Source: Burkholderiaceae bacterium | GTDB lineage: Bacteria > Pseudomonadota > Gammaproteobacteria > Burkholderiales > Burkholderiaceae_C | Direction of reading: 5' to 3' | NCBI GenBank assembly: GCA_031276435.1 | Contig: JAISNB010000077.1 | Location: 1 to 6,075 of the forward strand | DNA length: 6,075 bases | Shown: positions 1-6,031 of the stretch, one piece after another | Layout: each line of letters opens with the position of its first letter | Position numbering within the stretch: position 1 is the first letter of the stretch | Program-made: the position numbers and the translations under genes | The notes under the pieces: generated by a model | The model's input: only the letters and a program-made list of their open reading frames with translations | Database searches by the model: none | What the model was told of the DNA's origin: nothing

Positions 1-1
1 G

Positions 2-202
2 AGCTGGCTTGCCACCGTACTCTGGAACATGGCCAGCCAGCGCCTGTCGGCCAGCCTGTGCGGACAACTGATCGTCAGCGAAACCCTGTTCGCGCTGATC
101 TACTCGTTTCTGTGGGATCACGCCTGGCCCAGCACCGTGCAAGCCATCGCGGCGCTGCTGTTCGTTGCGGGCATCGTGTTCTCGGTTCGGGCGCATCGAT
201 AG
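2..202 (+). CDS. C-terminal end of an EamA/DMT-family membrane transporter (5'-truncated by window edge)
   Basis: The frame is open from the first bases and stops at TAG 200-202, giving 66 residues of a protein that starts outside the window. The segment reads as two hydrophobic helices. One is built around GQLIVSETLFALIYSF (about residues 21-36 of the visible part), and the last, QAIAALLFVAGIVF (47-60), is followed by a short basic tail, SVRAHR. An 'LWN.ASQRL' stretch before a 'GQLIVSETLFALIY' helix, then a final helix and a very short cytoplasmic end, resembles the last two helices of ten-helix EamA-type drug/metabolite transporters such as the E. coli YtfF-like group. Such proteins are inner-membrane carriers; the substrate cannot be inferred. 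The downstream neighbour is a transposase remnant in convergent orientation, so the gene probably ends its own transcription unit. The family call is from memory of family style and rests on only about a fifth of the protein. Confidence 0.7.
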   Translation, partial: SWLATVLWNMASQRLSASLCGQLIVSETLFALIYSFLWDHAWPSTVQAIAALLFVAGIVFSVRAHR

Positions 203-232
203 GACTGCGCTGCGACAGCATAGGCATCTACA

Positions 233-550
233 CACTATATTTTCCCCGCCATGCTGTTGTTCCTGAAGGACAGAACTCGCGAAGTCTCTGAGTTGTTGGG
301 GAGAATAATGCTCAAGGGTATCGAGCAAAGCGAAGAGCATGAAGACGCCTTCAAGCAGCGCGGGCAGGGTGATGGGATGGGAAGGTTTCATTTGGCGTCC
401 GGACAGGCGCACAAGAAAATCCTGGGTTTGCTTGGCCGCATCGCTCTGTTTGCGGGCGAGACGCCAGACCAGAAGACAAGCATGAGTTGCAATAAGCAAG
501 CGCTTGAAGATGGCGCCGCCGCTTTCCTGTTCCTCTCCCAAAAGAGGAGT
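233..550 (-). pseudogene. Decayed C-terminal fragment of a transposase (IS4-like)
   Basis: Reading the minus strand from 550 downward gives about 106 uninterrupted residues that look like real protein. A helix begins EQESGGAIFKRLL (residues 7-19) and continues through ACLLVWRLAR (24-33). Then come a VRLSGRQMK motif (47-55), a PALLEGVFMLFALLDTLEHY helix (63-82) and LRDFASSVLQEQ (87-98). The string of 'ES..AI.KRLL..', 'VWRLAR', 'LSGRQMK', 'PALL.G' and 'L..YS...LR' matches my memory of the C-terminal helical region of IS4-type DDE transposases. The reading is cut by a stop at 551-553 just before the recognisable part begins. The catalytic domain is missing, there is no credible start, and at the other end the frame runs without a stop into the antisense of the transporter gene. 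The natural C-terminus is therefore unclear; 233 is where it stops looking like protein. No terminal inverted repeats or target duplication were found. The fragment cannot be functional. Its identity as protein-coding debris is fairly secure, the IS family less so. Confidence 0.65.
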
Positions 551-586
551 TTATTTGCAGCGCATTCGCGCCGTTTATAGAGCAAG

Positions 587-622
587 TGGATTGCTACGCG
601 CCTTTGGCGTTCGCAATGACGC
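587..622 (-). repeat. Short interspersed repeat, copy A
   Basis: On the minus strand this reads CGTCATTGCG, six variable bases, AAAG, then GCGCGTAGCAATCCA. This is the style of the common bacterial intergenic element whose translations give 'HCER...VAIHLL'-like peptides, and that peptide pattern is visible in the minus-strand frame here (HCERQRRVAIHLL). A diverged second copy in the same orientation lies about 50 bases away. The exact borders are uncertain. It sits next to the broken 5' end of the transposase fragment. Confidence 0.55.
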
Positions 623-671
623 GGTGCGGAGCACTGCGACATCATTCCGTTTCGCACGAATGGCGAGGCAG

Positions 672-706
672 GGTCGTTGTCGCGTCGCTTTGCTCCCCGC
701 AGTGCC
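672..706 (-). repeat. Short interspersed repeat, copy B (diverged)
   Basis: The minus strand reads CGGCACTGCG, six variable bases, AAAG, then CGACGCGACAACGACC. It aligns without gaps to copy A over the first 20 positions, with the identical AAAG and the shared CA.TGCG core, and ends in a similar CG-rich part followed by CAA. The two copies have the same orientation and are separated by about 49 bases. Similarity is partial, so one copy, probably this one, has decayed or belongs to a related subfamily. Confidence 0.45.
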
Positions 707-776
707 GAAAAGAAGGGGGTGCACTACATTCACCGGGTACTCTTGCAAAGGCAGGCTGGCGAAGGCAATGAAGGGA

Positions 777-805
777 TGTGCGCGGTGGCGCGAAAACCAC
801 GCACA
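777..805 (-). terminator. Imperfect hairpin downstream of metG, possible terminator
   Basis: TGTGCG (777-782) can pair with CGCACA (800-805), and TGG (786-788) with CCA (797-799), leaving a CGG bulge and an eight-base loop. It lies about 70 bases beyond the metG stop. On the minus strand it is followed by CATCCCTTCATTG, which is not a real U-tract, so intrinsic termination is doubtful. It is listed as the only structure seen in the metG 3' region. Confidence 0.2.
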
Positions 806-877
806 GTTTCAGCTTGACTTGATGAATGACACGCGCGCTCGGCGGCGACGCGGTTGCTGTGCTGGCTTTGCCTGCGC

Positions 878-2986
878 TTAGCGCACGCGCATGCCCGCTT
901 TGGCGCCAGCGCCCAGCTCCAGGATGTGGATGCCGCCGCCTTCGGTTTTGTCGTCGCCGCTGGCGGCCAGCACCATGCCTTCGCTGACGCCAAATTTCAT
1001 CTTGCGCGGCGCCAGGTTGGCGACCAGTACGGTGAGTTTGCCTTTGAGCGCCTCGGGCTGGTAGGCGCTGGCGATGCCGGAGAACACGTTGCGCAGTCTG
1101 GGCGCGCCGCTGGCGTCGGTTTCGCCCGCGTCCAGGCTCAGGCGCAGCAGTTTGGCAGAGCCTTCGACGCGCTGGCAATCGACGATGCGGGCGATGCGCA
1201 AATCGATTTTGGCGAAGTCGTCCACGCCAATGGTTGGCGCCAGCGCTTCGCCGCACAGTGCGGCGGCGTTGGCGGGCGCGGCGGTCTGGTTGGGGGCCGG
1301 GGCCTCGAACAGTTTGTCCAGTTGCGCGGTTTCCACGCGCTGCATCAGGTGCTGGTACTGGCCGATGCGCGCGCCTTTGCCCAGGGGTTGGTCAACGGCG
1401 TCAAAGCGGCCAAGCGACGTGTGCAAAAAGTCTTCCACGGCTTTGGCTACGCGCGGCAGGATGGGGCCGAGGTAGATGGTGAGGATGCGGAAGGCCTCGA
1501 TGCAGGTGCTGCACACGTCGTGCAGGCGCGCTTGCATGTTGTCTTGCCGGGCCAGTTCCCAGGGTTTGTTCTGGTCCACGTATTCGTTGACGCGATCGGC
1601 CAGCGCCATGATTTCGCGCACGAGTTTGCCGAATTCGCGCTCGGCGTACAGGCCGACCAGGGTCTGGCGCGCGGCGCGCAGCAAGTCCAGCAGTTGGTCG
1701 CCATCGGGCGCGATTTCGCCCAGCCTGCCGTCAAAACGCTTGTGGATGAAACCTGCGGCGCGCGAGGCGATGTTGACGTATTTGCCTATCAGGTCGCTGT
1801 TGACGCGCTGCATGAAATCTTCGGCGGCAAAGTCCACGTCTTCGTTGCGCGCCGAGAGTTTGGCCGCCAGGTAGTAGCGCAGCCATTCGGCGTTCATGCC
1901 CAGTTGCAGGTATTTGAGCGGGTCGAGTCCGGTGCCGCGGCTTTTGCTCATTTTCTGGCCGTTGTTGACGGTGAGAAAGCCGTGTACGAAGATGTTGTCG
2001 GGCGCTTTGCGTCCGCTGAATTTCAGCATGGCGGGCCAGAACAGGGTGTGGAAGGTGATGATGTCCTTGCCGATGAAGTGGTATTGCTCCAGGTCGGGTT
2101 GGGCCATGTAGGCGTCAAAGTCCTGCCCCCGCCGGGTCAGCAGGTTTTTCAGGCTGGCCAGGTAGCCTACGGGCGCGTCCAGCCAGACGTAGAAGTATTT
2201 GCCGGGTGCGTCCGGGATTTCGATGCCGAAGTACGGCGCGTCGCGCGAGATGTCCCAGTCGCCCATTCTGGGTTTGCCGTTTTCGTCCGGCGCGATCCAC
2301 TCGCGCACTTTGTTGGCAACGTCGCTTTGCAGGCGGCCTTCTTCCTGCGTCCACTGTTCCAGAAAGGCCACGCAGCGCGGATCGGAGAGCCTGAAAAAGC
2401 AGTGTTCGGACTGGCGCAGTTCGGGTTTGGCGCCAGAGAGCGCCGAGTACGGGTTGATCAGATCGGTGGGCGCGTAGACGGCGGCACACGCTTCGCAGTT
2501 GTCGCCGTACTGATCGCGGGCGTGGCAGTTGGGGCATTCGCCCTTGATGAAGCGGTCGGGCAGGAACATGCCCTTGGCCGGGTCGAAGAATTGCTCGATG
2601 GTGCGCCGCTCGATCAGCCCGGCTTTTTTCAGGTCGAGGTAAATCTCTTGGGCCAGCGCGGTGTTTTCCGCGCTGTGCGTGGAGTGCCAGTTGTCGAATT
2701 CGATGTGAAAGCCATCCAGATATTGTTTGCGGCCCGCGGCAATGTCAGCGACGAATTGCTCGGGCGTTTTGCCCATTTTTTCGGCCGCGATCATGATGGG
2801 CGCGCCGTGCGCGTCGTCAGCGCCCACGAAGTTGACGGCATGGCCGCACATGCGGTGCGCGCGCACCCAGATGTCGGCCTGGATGTATTCCATGATGTGG
2901 CCGATGTGGAACGTGCCGTTGGCGTAAGGCAGCGCGGTGGTGACGAAAATCTGGCGGCGTGGGGCGGCGGGAGTCGGCGCGGTCAT
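878..2986 (-). CDS. metG: Methionyl-tRNA synthetase (MetRS)
   Basis: This cytoplasmic class I aminoacyl-tRNA synthetase charges tRNA-Met using ATP and methionine, supplying both initiation and elongation. All hallmarks are present in 702 residues: FVTTALPYANGTFHIGH near the start, with the HIGH signature at 27-30; the inserted zinc knuckle with cysteines at 151, 154, 164 and 167; the KMSKS loop at 345-349; and the anticodon-binding helical domain with NKPWELA (473-479), whose Trp-476 matches the position known to read the CAU anticodon. A C-terminal EMAP/Trbp111-like tRNA-binding domain (about 588-702, FAKIDLRIARIV) follows a low-complexity Ala/Pro linker (about 561-582). The length is close to the usual 675-710 for dimeric proteobacterial MetRS. 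The ATG at 2984-2986 is chosen because it places the conserved N-terminal strand about 12 residues in, as in relatives; no good Shine-Dalgarno precedes it. The gene is divergent from apbC. No frameshift or lost residue is seen. Confidence 0.98.
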   Translation of the reverse strand: MTAPTPAAPRRQIFVTTALPYANGTFHIGHIMEYIQADIWVRAHRMCGHAVNFVGADDAHGAPIMIAAEKMGKTPEQFVADIAAGRKQYLDGFHIEFDNWHSTHSAENTALAQEIYLDLKKAGLIERRTIEQFFDPAKGMFLPDRFIKGECPNCHARDQYGDNCEACAAVYAPTDLINPYSALSGAKPELRQSEHCFFRLSDPRCVAFLEQWTQEEGRLQSDVANKVREWIAPDENGKPRMGDWDISRDAPYFGIEIPDAPGKYFYVWLDAPVGYLASLKNLLTRRGQDFDAYMAQPDLEQYHFIGKDIITFHTLFWPAMLKFSGRKAPDNIFVHGFLTVNNGQKMSKSRGTGLDPLKYLQLGMNAEWLRYYLAAKLSARNEDVDFAAEDFMQRVNSDLIGKYVNIASRAAGFIHKRFDGRLGEIAPDGDQLLDLLRAARQTLVGLYAEREFGKLVREIMALADRVNEYVDQNKPWELARQDNMQARLHDVCSTCIEAFRILTIYLGPILPRVAKAVEDFLHTSLGRFDAVDQPLGKGARIGQYQHLMQRVETAQLDKLFEAPAPNQTAAPANAAALCGEALAPTIGVDDFAKIDLRIARIVDCQRVEGSAKLLRLSLDAGETDASGAPRLRNVFSGIASAYQPEALKGKLTVLVANLAPRKMKFGVSEGMVLAASGDDKTEGGGIHILELGAGAKAGMRVR

Positions 2987-3020
2987 GCGAGTGTCTGGTG
3001 CTTCAGAAGATCAACCCGGT

Positions 3021-3026
3021 ATTGTA
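3021..3026 (-). promoter_or_regulatory. Candidate -10 box for metG
   Basis: The minus strand carries TACAAT, five of six matches to the sigma-70 -10 consensus, 34 bases upstream of the metG ATG. Transcription would begin near 3014 with a leader under 30 bases. No recognisable -35 hexamer occurs at 16-18 bases upstream, so this is a candidate only. Confidence 0.35.
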
Positions 3027-3048
3027 GGCAGTGGCCTTGTGGACGGTT

Positions 3049-3062
3049 GCCCGCGCGCGGGC
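3049..3062. repeat. 14-base perfect GC palindrome in the metG/apbC divergent spacer
   Basis: GCCCGCGCGCGGGC is a perfect inverted repeat in the middle of the 128-base spacer between two divergent genes. It could be a protein-binding site or a chance product of a GC-rich genome. It lies just upstream of the metG -10 candidate and 52 bases before the apbC ATG. Confidence 0.4.
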
Positions 3063-3114
3063 GCTGGCCCGCTAGACTTGCGGCAATCCCACAAATCAAT
3101 GGAGTTGTTTTCCC

Positions 3115-4203
3115 ATGATCGATCAGGCCACGTTGCTGGCGGCCTTGCAGGCCGTGCCCGATCCCAATACCGGGCGCGATTTCGTGACAGGCAGGCAATT
3201 GAAAAACCTGCGGGTCGATGGGGCGGATGTCTCGTTCGAGGTTGAATTGGGTTATCCCGCCCAAAGCCAGGTTGCGGCCATCGGCCAAGCGCTGGTGCGG
3301 GCGGCGCGCGCCGTGGCTGGTGTGGGCAATGTCTCGGCGCACGTGGGCAGCAAAATCGTCGCGCATGCCGCGCGGCGCGGCGCGGCGCTGTTGCCGGGCG
3401 TCAGGAATCTGGTGGCGGTGGCCTCGGGCAAAGGCGGCGTGGGCAAGAGCACCACGGCGGCCAATCTGGCGCTGGCGCTGGCCGCCGAGGGCGCGCGCGT
3501 GGGTTTGCTCGACGCCGACATCTACGGGCCAAGCCAGCCAATGATGATGGGCGCAAGCGGTCGCCCCGAAAGTCTGGACGGCCAGAGCATGGAACCGCTG
3601 CGCGCGCACGGGGTGCAGCTCATGTCCATCGGGTTTCTGGTGGACGACGATCAGCCCATGATCTGGCGCGGCCCCATGGCCAGCCAGGCGCTCGACCAAC
3701 TGCTGCGCCAGACGCGCTGGGACGACGTGGATTACCTGATTGTCGATATGCCGCCGGGCACTGGCGACATCCAGCTCAGCCTGAGCCAGCGCGTGCCCAT
3801 CACCGGCGCGGTGATCGTGACCACGCCGCAGGACATTGCGCTGCTCGATGCCAAAAAAGCCGTCGGTATGTTTGAAAAAGTCAATGTGCCCATTCTGGGG
3901 CTGGTGGAAAACATGGCCATGCACGTGTGCTCGCGCTGCGGCCATGTCGAACATGTTTTTGGCGCGGGCGGCGGCCAGAAAATGGCCGCGCAATACGGCA
4001 TCGACTATCTGGGCGCGCTGCCGCTGGATATATCGATCCGCGAGCAAACCGACGCGGGCAATCCCACGGTGGTGGCGGCGCCGGACAGCGAGGCGGCGCG
4101 CATCTACAAAGCCATGGCGCGGCAGATTGCCATCCGGATTTCGATGCAGGCGCAAGACTATTCCGCAAAATTCCCGACCATCACCGTTTCCAGGGACACC
4201 TGA
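3115..4203 (+). CDS. apbC: Iron-sulfur cluster carrier P-loop ATPase (ApbC/Mrp family)
   Basis: ApbC/Mrp is a cytoplasmic dimeric ATPase that binds a [4Fe-4S] cluster and hands it to apoproteins; ATP hydrolysis is needed for delivery. The 362 residues show the full bacterial layout. An N-terminal MIP18/DUF59 domain covers about 1-85. The deviant Walker A of the MinD/Mrp/NBP35 type, GKGGVGKST, is at 105-113, and LLDADIYGPSQP, typical of the family, at 131-142. A Walker B region, LIVDMPPGTGD, is at 208-218. The cluster-binding pair CSRC (Cys-272 and Cys-275), bridging the dimer, is followed by GHVEHVFGAGGG. The DUF59 domain lacks an obvious extra cysteine. The ATG at 3115 follows a GGAG (3101-3104) by ten bases and gives the expected N-terminus (family members start LLAAL..V.DP.TG.DFV). 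The gene diverges from metG; the next gene on the strand is 277 bases away, so apbC is probably monocistronic. Confidence 0.96.
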   Translation: MIDQATLLAALQAVPDPNTGRDFVTGRQLKNLRVDGADVSFEVELGYPAQSQVAAIGQALVRAARAVAGVGNVSAHVGSKIVAHAARRGAALLPGVRNLVAVASGKGGVGKSTTAANLALALAAEGARVGLLDADIYGPSQPMMMGASGRPESLDGQSMEPLRAHGVQLMSIGFLVDDDQPMIWRGPMASQALDQLLRQTRWDDVDYLIVDMPPGTGDIQLSLSQRVPITGAVIVTTPQDIALLDAKKAVGMFEKVNVPILGLVENMAMHVCSRCGHVEHVFGAGGGQKMAAQYGIDYLGALPLDISIREQTDAGNPTVVAAPDSEAARIYKAMARQIAIRISMQAQDYSAKFPTITVSRDT

Positions 4204-4408
4204 AAACCCTGCCTGCCGCGCCTTTGGGGCGCCCGCGCCAGCGCTTTGCCGGGGTGGAAACTGCTGGCTGGCATGCCGCCCAAGCGCGCCAGCCGCAGGA
4301 AGGCGCTCGTCCATCGCGCCTGGGTGCGATCTCCGCAAAAAACATCCAGCTACAGGCGCCCAAAAGCCGCGCGCGCGACAAACGGTACATTGCAGCCGAA
4401 CAAGAGTC

Positions 4409-4437
4409 TTGCCTCAACGCCGGGAACTTGGGAAAAT
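4409..4437 (+). promoter_or_regulatory. Candidate sigma-70 promoter for the DUF2726 gene (and possibly ureD)
   Basis: TTGCCT (4409-4414), a spacer of exactly 17 bases and GAAAAT (4432-4437) form a plausible promoter; each hexamer matches consensus at four of six positions. The predicted start near 4444 would leave a leader of about 37 bases ending in the GGAG site. Weak matches like this arise by chance, so support is moderate. Confidence 0.35.
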
Positions 4438-4448
4438 CAGCGTTTTCC
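4431..4448. repeat. Inverted repeat overlapping the candidate -10 box
   Basis: GGAAAA (4431-4436) and TTTTCC (4443-4448) are perfect inverted copies around the six-base centre TCAGCG, followed closely by a run of six T (4450-4455). The left arm overlaps the candidate -10. It may be an operator, or a weak late terminator for readthrough from apbC, but the A/T-rich stem is a poor intrinsic terminator. Confidence 0.35.
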
Positions 4449-4480
4449 ATTTTTTCCAATCTTGGTGATCGGAGCTTTCC

Positions 4481-5155
4481 ATGACAGGCAATGGGTTGAC
4501 GTCCTGGCTCGGCCAATTTGCGGCTTGGCCCTGGACTTACTGGGCCATTCTGGTTCTTGCGCTGGCGCTGCTGGTCATGGCGTTTTCATGGTGGATGTCG
4601 CGCCCCACCGTGGTCAATGTTCACGATGCGCGCAAAGGCCGCTACACGCCCACCACGCCCATCAACCGCGGCGAAGTGGAAATGCTGCACTACTTGCAGC
4701 AGGCTTTCCCGGAAGAAGGGGTGCTGTTTCGCCCCCGGCTGTCGCAATTTCTGACGCCGCAGCGCCGATCAGATCGCAAAACCCTGGCGGGCCTGCTGGA
4801 CATGCTGCGCGTGGACTTCCTGGTGTGCACCGGCGAAGGGGTACCGCGCTTTGCGTTCGATCTGGACAACTTCCGCACCGACGAGGACACGCCCCAGTCG
4901 CGCGACGCCGCCGACAAACGGCATCTGCTGCGCCAGGCGGGCATCCGCCTGATCCATTTGCGCACCAGCGCGCGCCGCATGCCGCCGCCTGACGATCTGC
5001 GCGAGCGCGTCATGCGCACCTCGCCCAAAAGCAGCAACGCGACCAAACCCGCGGGTTTTTCATCGTCCATGATCGGCCTGTCCACCTTTGGCGGCACCCT
5101 CATGGCCGGGCGCGGCGACAACAGCGCCTGGGGCGACGTGCGCAAGCGTTCCTGA
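4481..5155 (+). CDS. Membrane-anchored DUF2726-domain protein of unknown function
   Basis: The protein has 224 residues. One strongly hydrophobic segment near the N-terminus (about 18-39, YWAILVLALALLVMAFSWWM) is followed by a polar stretch, predicting a single-pass inner-membrane anchor rather than a cleaved signal. A DUF2726-like domain spans about 58-165: a GEVEMLHYLQQAFPEEGVLF opening (64-83), RLSQFL, then LRVDFLVC (109-116), FAFDLDN (124-130), RDAADKRHLLRQAGIRLIHL (141-160). DUF2726 has no established function. Its 'VDF', 'ELD'-like and 'D..L..AGI' pattern recalls the PD-(D/E)XK nuclease fold, and Asp-112 and Asp-127 would be the corresponding acidic residues, but a lysine partner is not clear, so nuclease activity is only a guess. 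The Ser/Gly-rich tail (about 180-224) looks unstructured. The ATG at 4481 has GGAG six bases upstream. ureD follows 39 bases downstream, possibly co-transcribed. Confidence 0.8.
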   Translation: MTGNGLTSWLGQFAAWPWTYWAILVLALALLVMAFSWWMSRPTVVNVHDARKGRYTPTTPINRGEVEMLHYLQQAFPEEGVLFRPRLSQFLTPQRRSDRKTLAGLLDMLRVDFLVCTGEGVPRFAFDLDNFRTDEDTPQSRDAADKRHLLRQAGIRLIHLRTSARRMPPPDDLRERVMRTSPKSSNATKPAGFSSSMIGLSTFGGTLMAGRGDNSAWGDVRKRS

Positions 5156-5194
5156 TTGCGCCCGCCGCGCGCGCCGCATCACCATCATCCGCGC

Positions 5195-6031
5195 ATGAAC
5201 TGGCGCGCCGATCTGATCATCGACTACGCTGCCGATGCCGCGGGCCGCACCGTGGCGCGGCACCGCCACAGCGGGCCGCTGCGCATCCTGCAAAGCCTTT
5301 ACCCCGAAGGCGACGCGGTATGCCACAACGTGCTGGTGCACCCGCCGGGCGGCATCGTGGGCGGCGACGTGCTCGACATCCGGGTACGGGCGCAAGCGGG
5401 CGCACACGGCCTGCTGACCACACCAGGCGCCACGCGCTTTTACCGCTCGCCGGGCGCGCCCGGCATCCAGCAAACCCATTTGCAGGTAGATGCTGGCGCG
5501 CGGCTGGAGTGGCTGCCGCTCGAATCCATCTGCTACAACGCCTGCCGCGCTGAAAACCGCACCACCTTGTCGGTCGCGCCCGGCGGCGAACTGATGGGCT
5601 GGGAACTGACGGCGCTTGGCCTGCCCCACGCGGGCGAGCCGTTTGCGCAAGGCCAACTGCTGCAACACCTGGAAATGCCTGGCATCTGGCTGGAGCGCGG
5701 ACTGATTCGCGCCAGTGACCACCGGCTCATGAACAGCCCCCTCGGACTGGCCGGACAACGCTGCATGGGTACCCTGTTCTTCGTGGCTGGACAAGCCATC
5801 GCGCACAACCGGGCCGAAGCGGCGCTCCAAGCCGCGCGCGCCCTGGTGGCAAGCAGCGGCAGCCTGAGCCAGACGAGCGGCGTCACGCAAGTGCACGCGC
5901 AAGTGCTGGCGCTGCGCACCCTGGCGCCCATGGTGGAACCGGCCATGGATTTGCTGCGCCAGATACGCGCCAGCTGGCGACAACTGCTGTGGCAACGGGC
6001 CGCGCACAACCCGCGCATCTGGGCCATGTAA
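5195..6031 (+). CDS. ureD: Urease accessory protein UreD
   Basis: UreD (UreH in some species) binds apo-urease and, with UreF and UreG, forms the complex through which nickel is delivered to the active site. The 278-residue product fits the usual 260-300. Visible family blocks are GPLRILQSLYPEGDAVCHNV (27-46), HPPGGIVGGD (49-58), LLTTPGATRFYRS (73-85), LEWLPLESICYN (104-115), GWELTALGLP (135-144), the LRQIRASWRQLLW helix (254-266) and the final PRIW (273-276). The ATG at 5195 is preferred: relatives start with M.W.A.L..DY, as here. A TTG at 5156, directly after the previous stop, would add 13 residues including four histidines; this is unlikely but not excluded, as neither start has a strong ribosome-binding site. 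The usually conserved 'LPQE' reads LPLE at 107-110. After the TAA, the remaining 44 bases show nothing recognisable; ureA and the other urease genes are expected further right. Confidence 0.95.
   Translation: MNWRADLIIDYAADAAGRTVARHRHSGPLRILQSLYPEGDAVCHNVLVHPPGGIVGGDVLDIRVRAQAGAHGLLTTPGATRFYRSPGAPGIQQTHLQVDAGARLEWLPLESICYNACRAENRTTLSVAPGGELMGWELTALGLPHAGEPFAQGQLLQHLEMPGIWLERGLIRASDHRLMNSPLGLAGQRCMGTLFFVAGQAIAHNRAEAALQAARALVASSGSLSQTSGVTQVHAQVLALRTLAPMVEPAMDLLRQIRASWRQLLWQRAAHNPRIWAM

Larger units (their letters stand above)
203..877. other. Gene-poor 675-base region between the transporter and metG, with mobile-element and repeat debris
   Basis: No intact gene is convincing here. The left part (about 233-550) is a minus-strand transposase remnant. 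The middle (587-706) holds two diverged copies of a short repeat. The part nearest metG (about 720-877) shows one imperfect hairpin and nothing else I recognise. Plus-strand open frames at 251-580 and 504-881 exist, but the first is exactly antisense to the transposase-like reading and the second crosses both repeat copies and has no family look. By eye, the left part is less GC-rich than the genes around it; I did not compute this. The region lies at the 3' ends of both flanking genes, a tolerant place for insertions. Confidence 0.75.
4204..4480. other. 277-base spacer after apbC
   Basis: No gene or RNA is recognised. A five-pair hairpin (GCGCC 4218-4222 with GGCGC 4228-4232, loop TTTGG) sits just after the apbC stop but lacks a T-tract, so it is at best a pause or 3' end structure. 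The right third is AT-richer and holds the candidate promoter at 4409-4437, an inverted repeat at 4431-4448 and the GGAG ribosome-binding site at 4471-4474. A minus-strand frame of 111 codons across the spacer (4181-4516) shows no family features and looks incidental. Confidence 0.5.

Noticed and set aside
531..548. Hairpin TCCTCT-CCCAAA-AGAGGA followed by GTTTATTT as a plus-strand terminator
   Set aside because: The stem is only six pairs, the T-tract is interrupted, it lies over 300 bases beyond the transporter stop, and it falls at the edge of the transposase-like coding, so chance is the simpler reading.
251..580. A 109-codon plus-strand frame as a hypothetical gene
   Set aside because: The minus strand of the same bases reads as a transposase fragment. 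The first ATG has no ribosome-binding site, and although the ATG at 308 has GGGGAGA upstream, the product matches no family I know.
3047..3078. TTGCCC ... TAGACT as an apbC promoter
   Set aside because: The spacing is 20 bases, too long for a standard sigma-70 promoter, and both hexamers are weak; not annotated.
854..3118. A 754-codon open frame on the plus strand opposite metG
   Set aside because: It is exactly antisense to an unmistakable MetRS with every catalytic motif. Long antisense frames are common opposite GC-rich genes with strong third-position bias, and the translation shows no domain.
2983..4338. A 451-codon minus-strand frame covering apbC
   Set aside because: It is antisense to a complete ApbC with Walker A and CxxC. 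The His/Arg/Ala-rich translation is typical of a compositional shadow.
5060..6007. A 315-codon minus-strand frame opposite ureD
   Set aside because: ureD on the plus strand has all family motifs; the antisense reading has none and no ribosome-binding site was evident.
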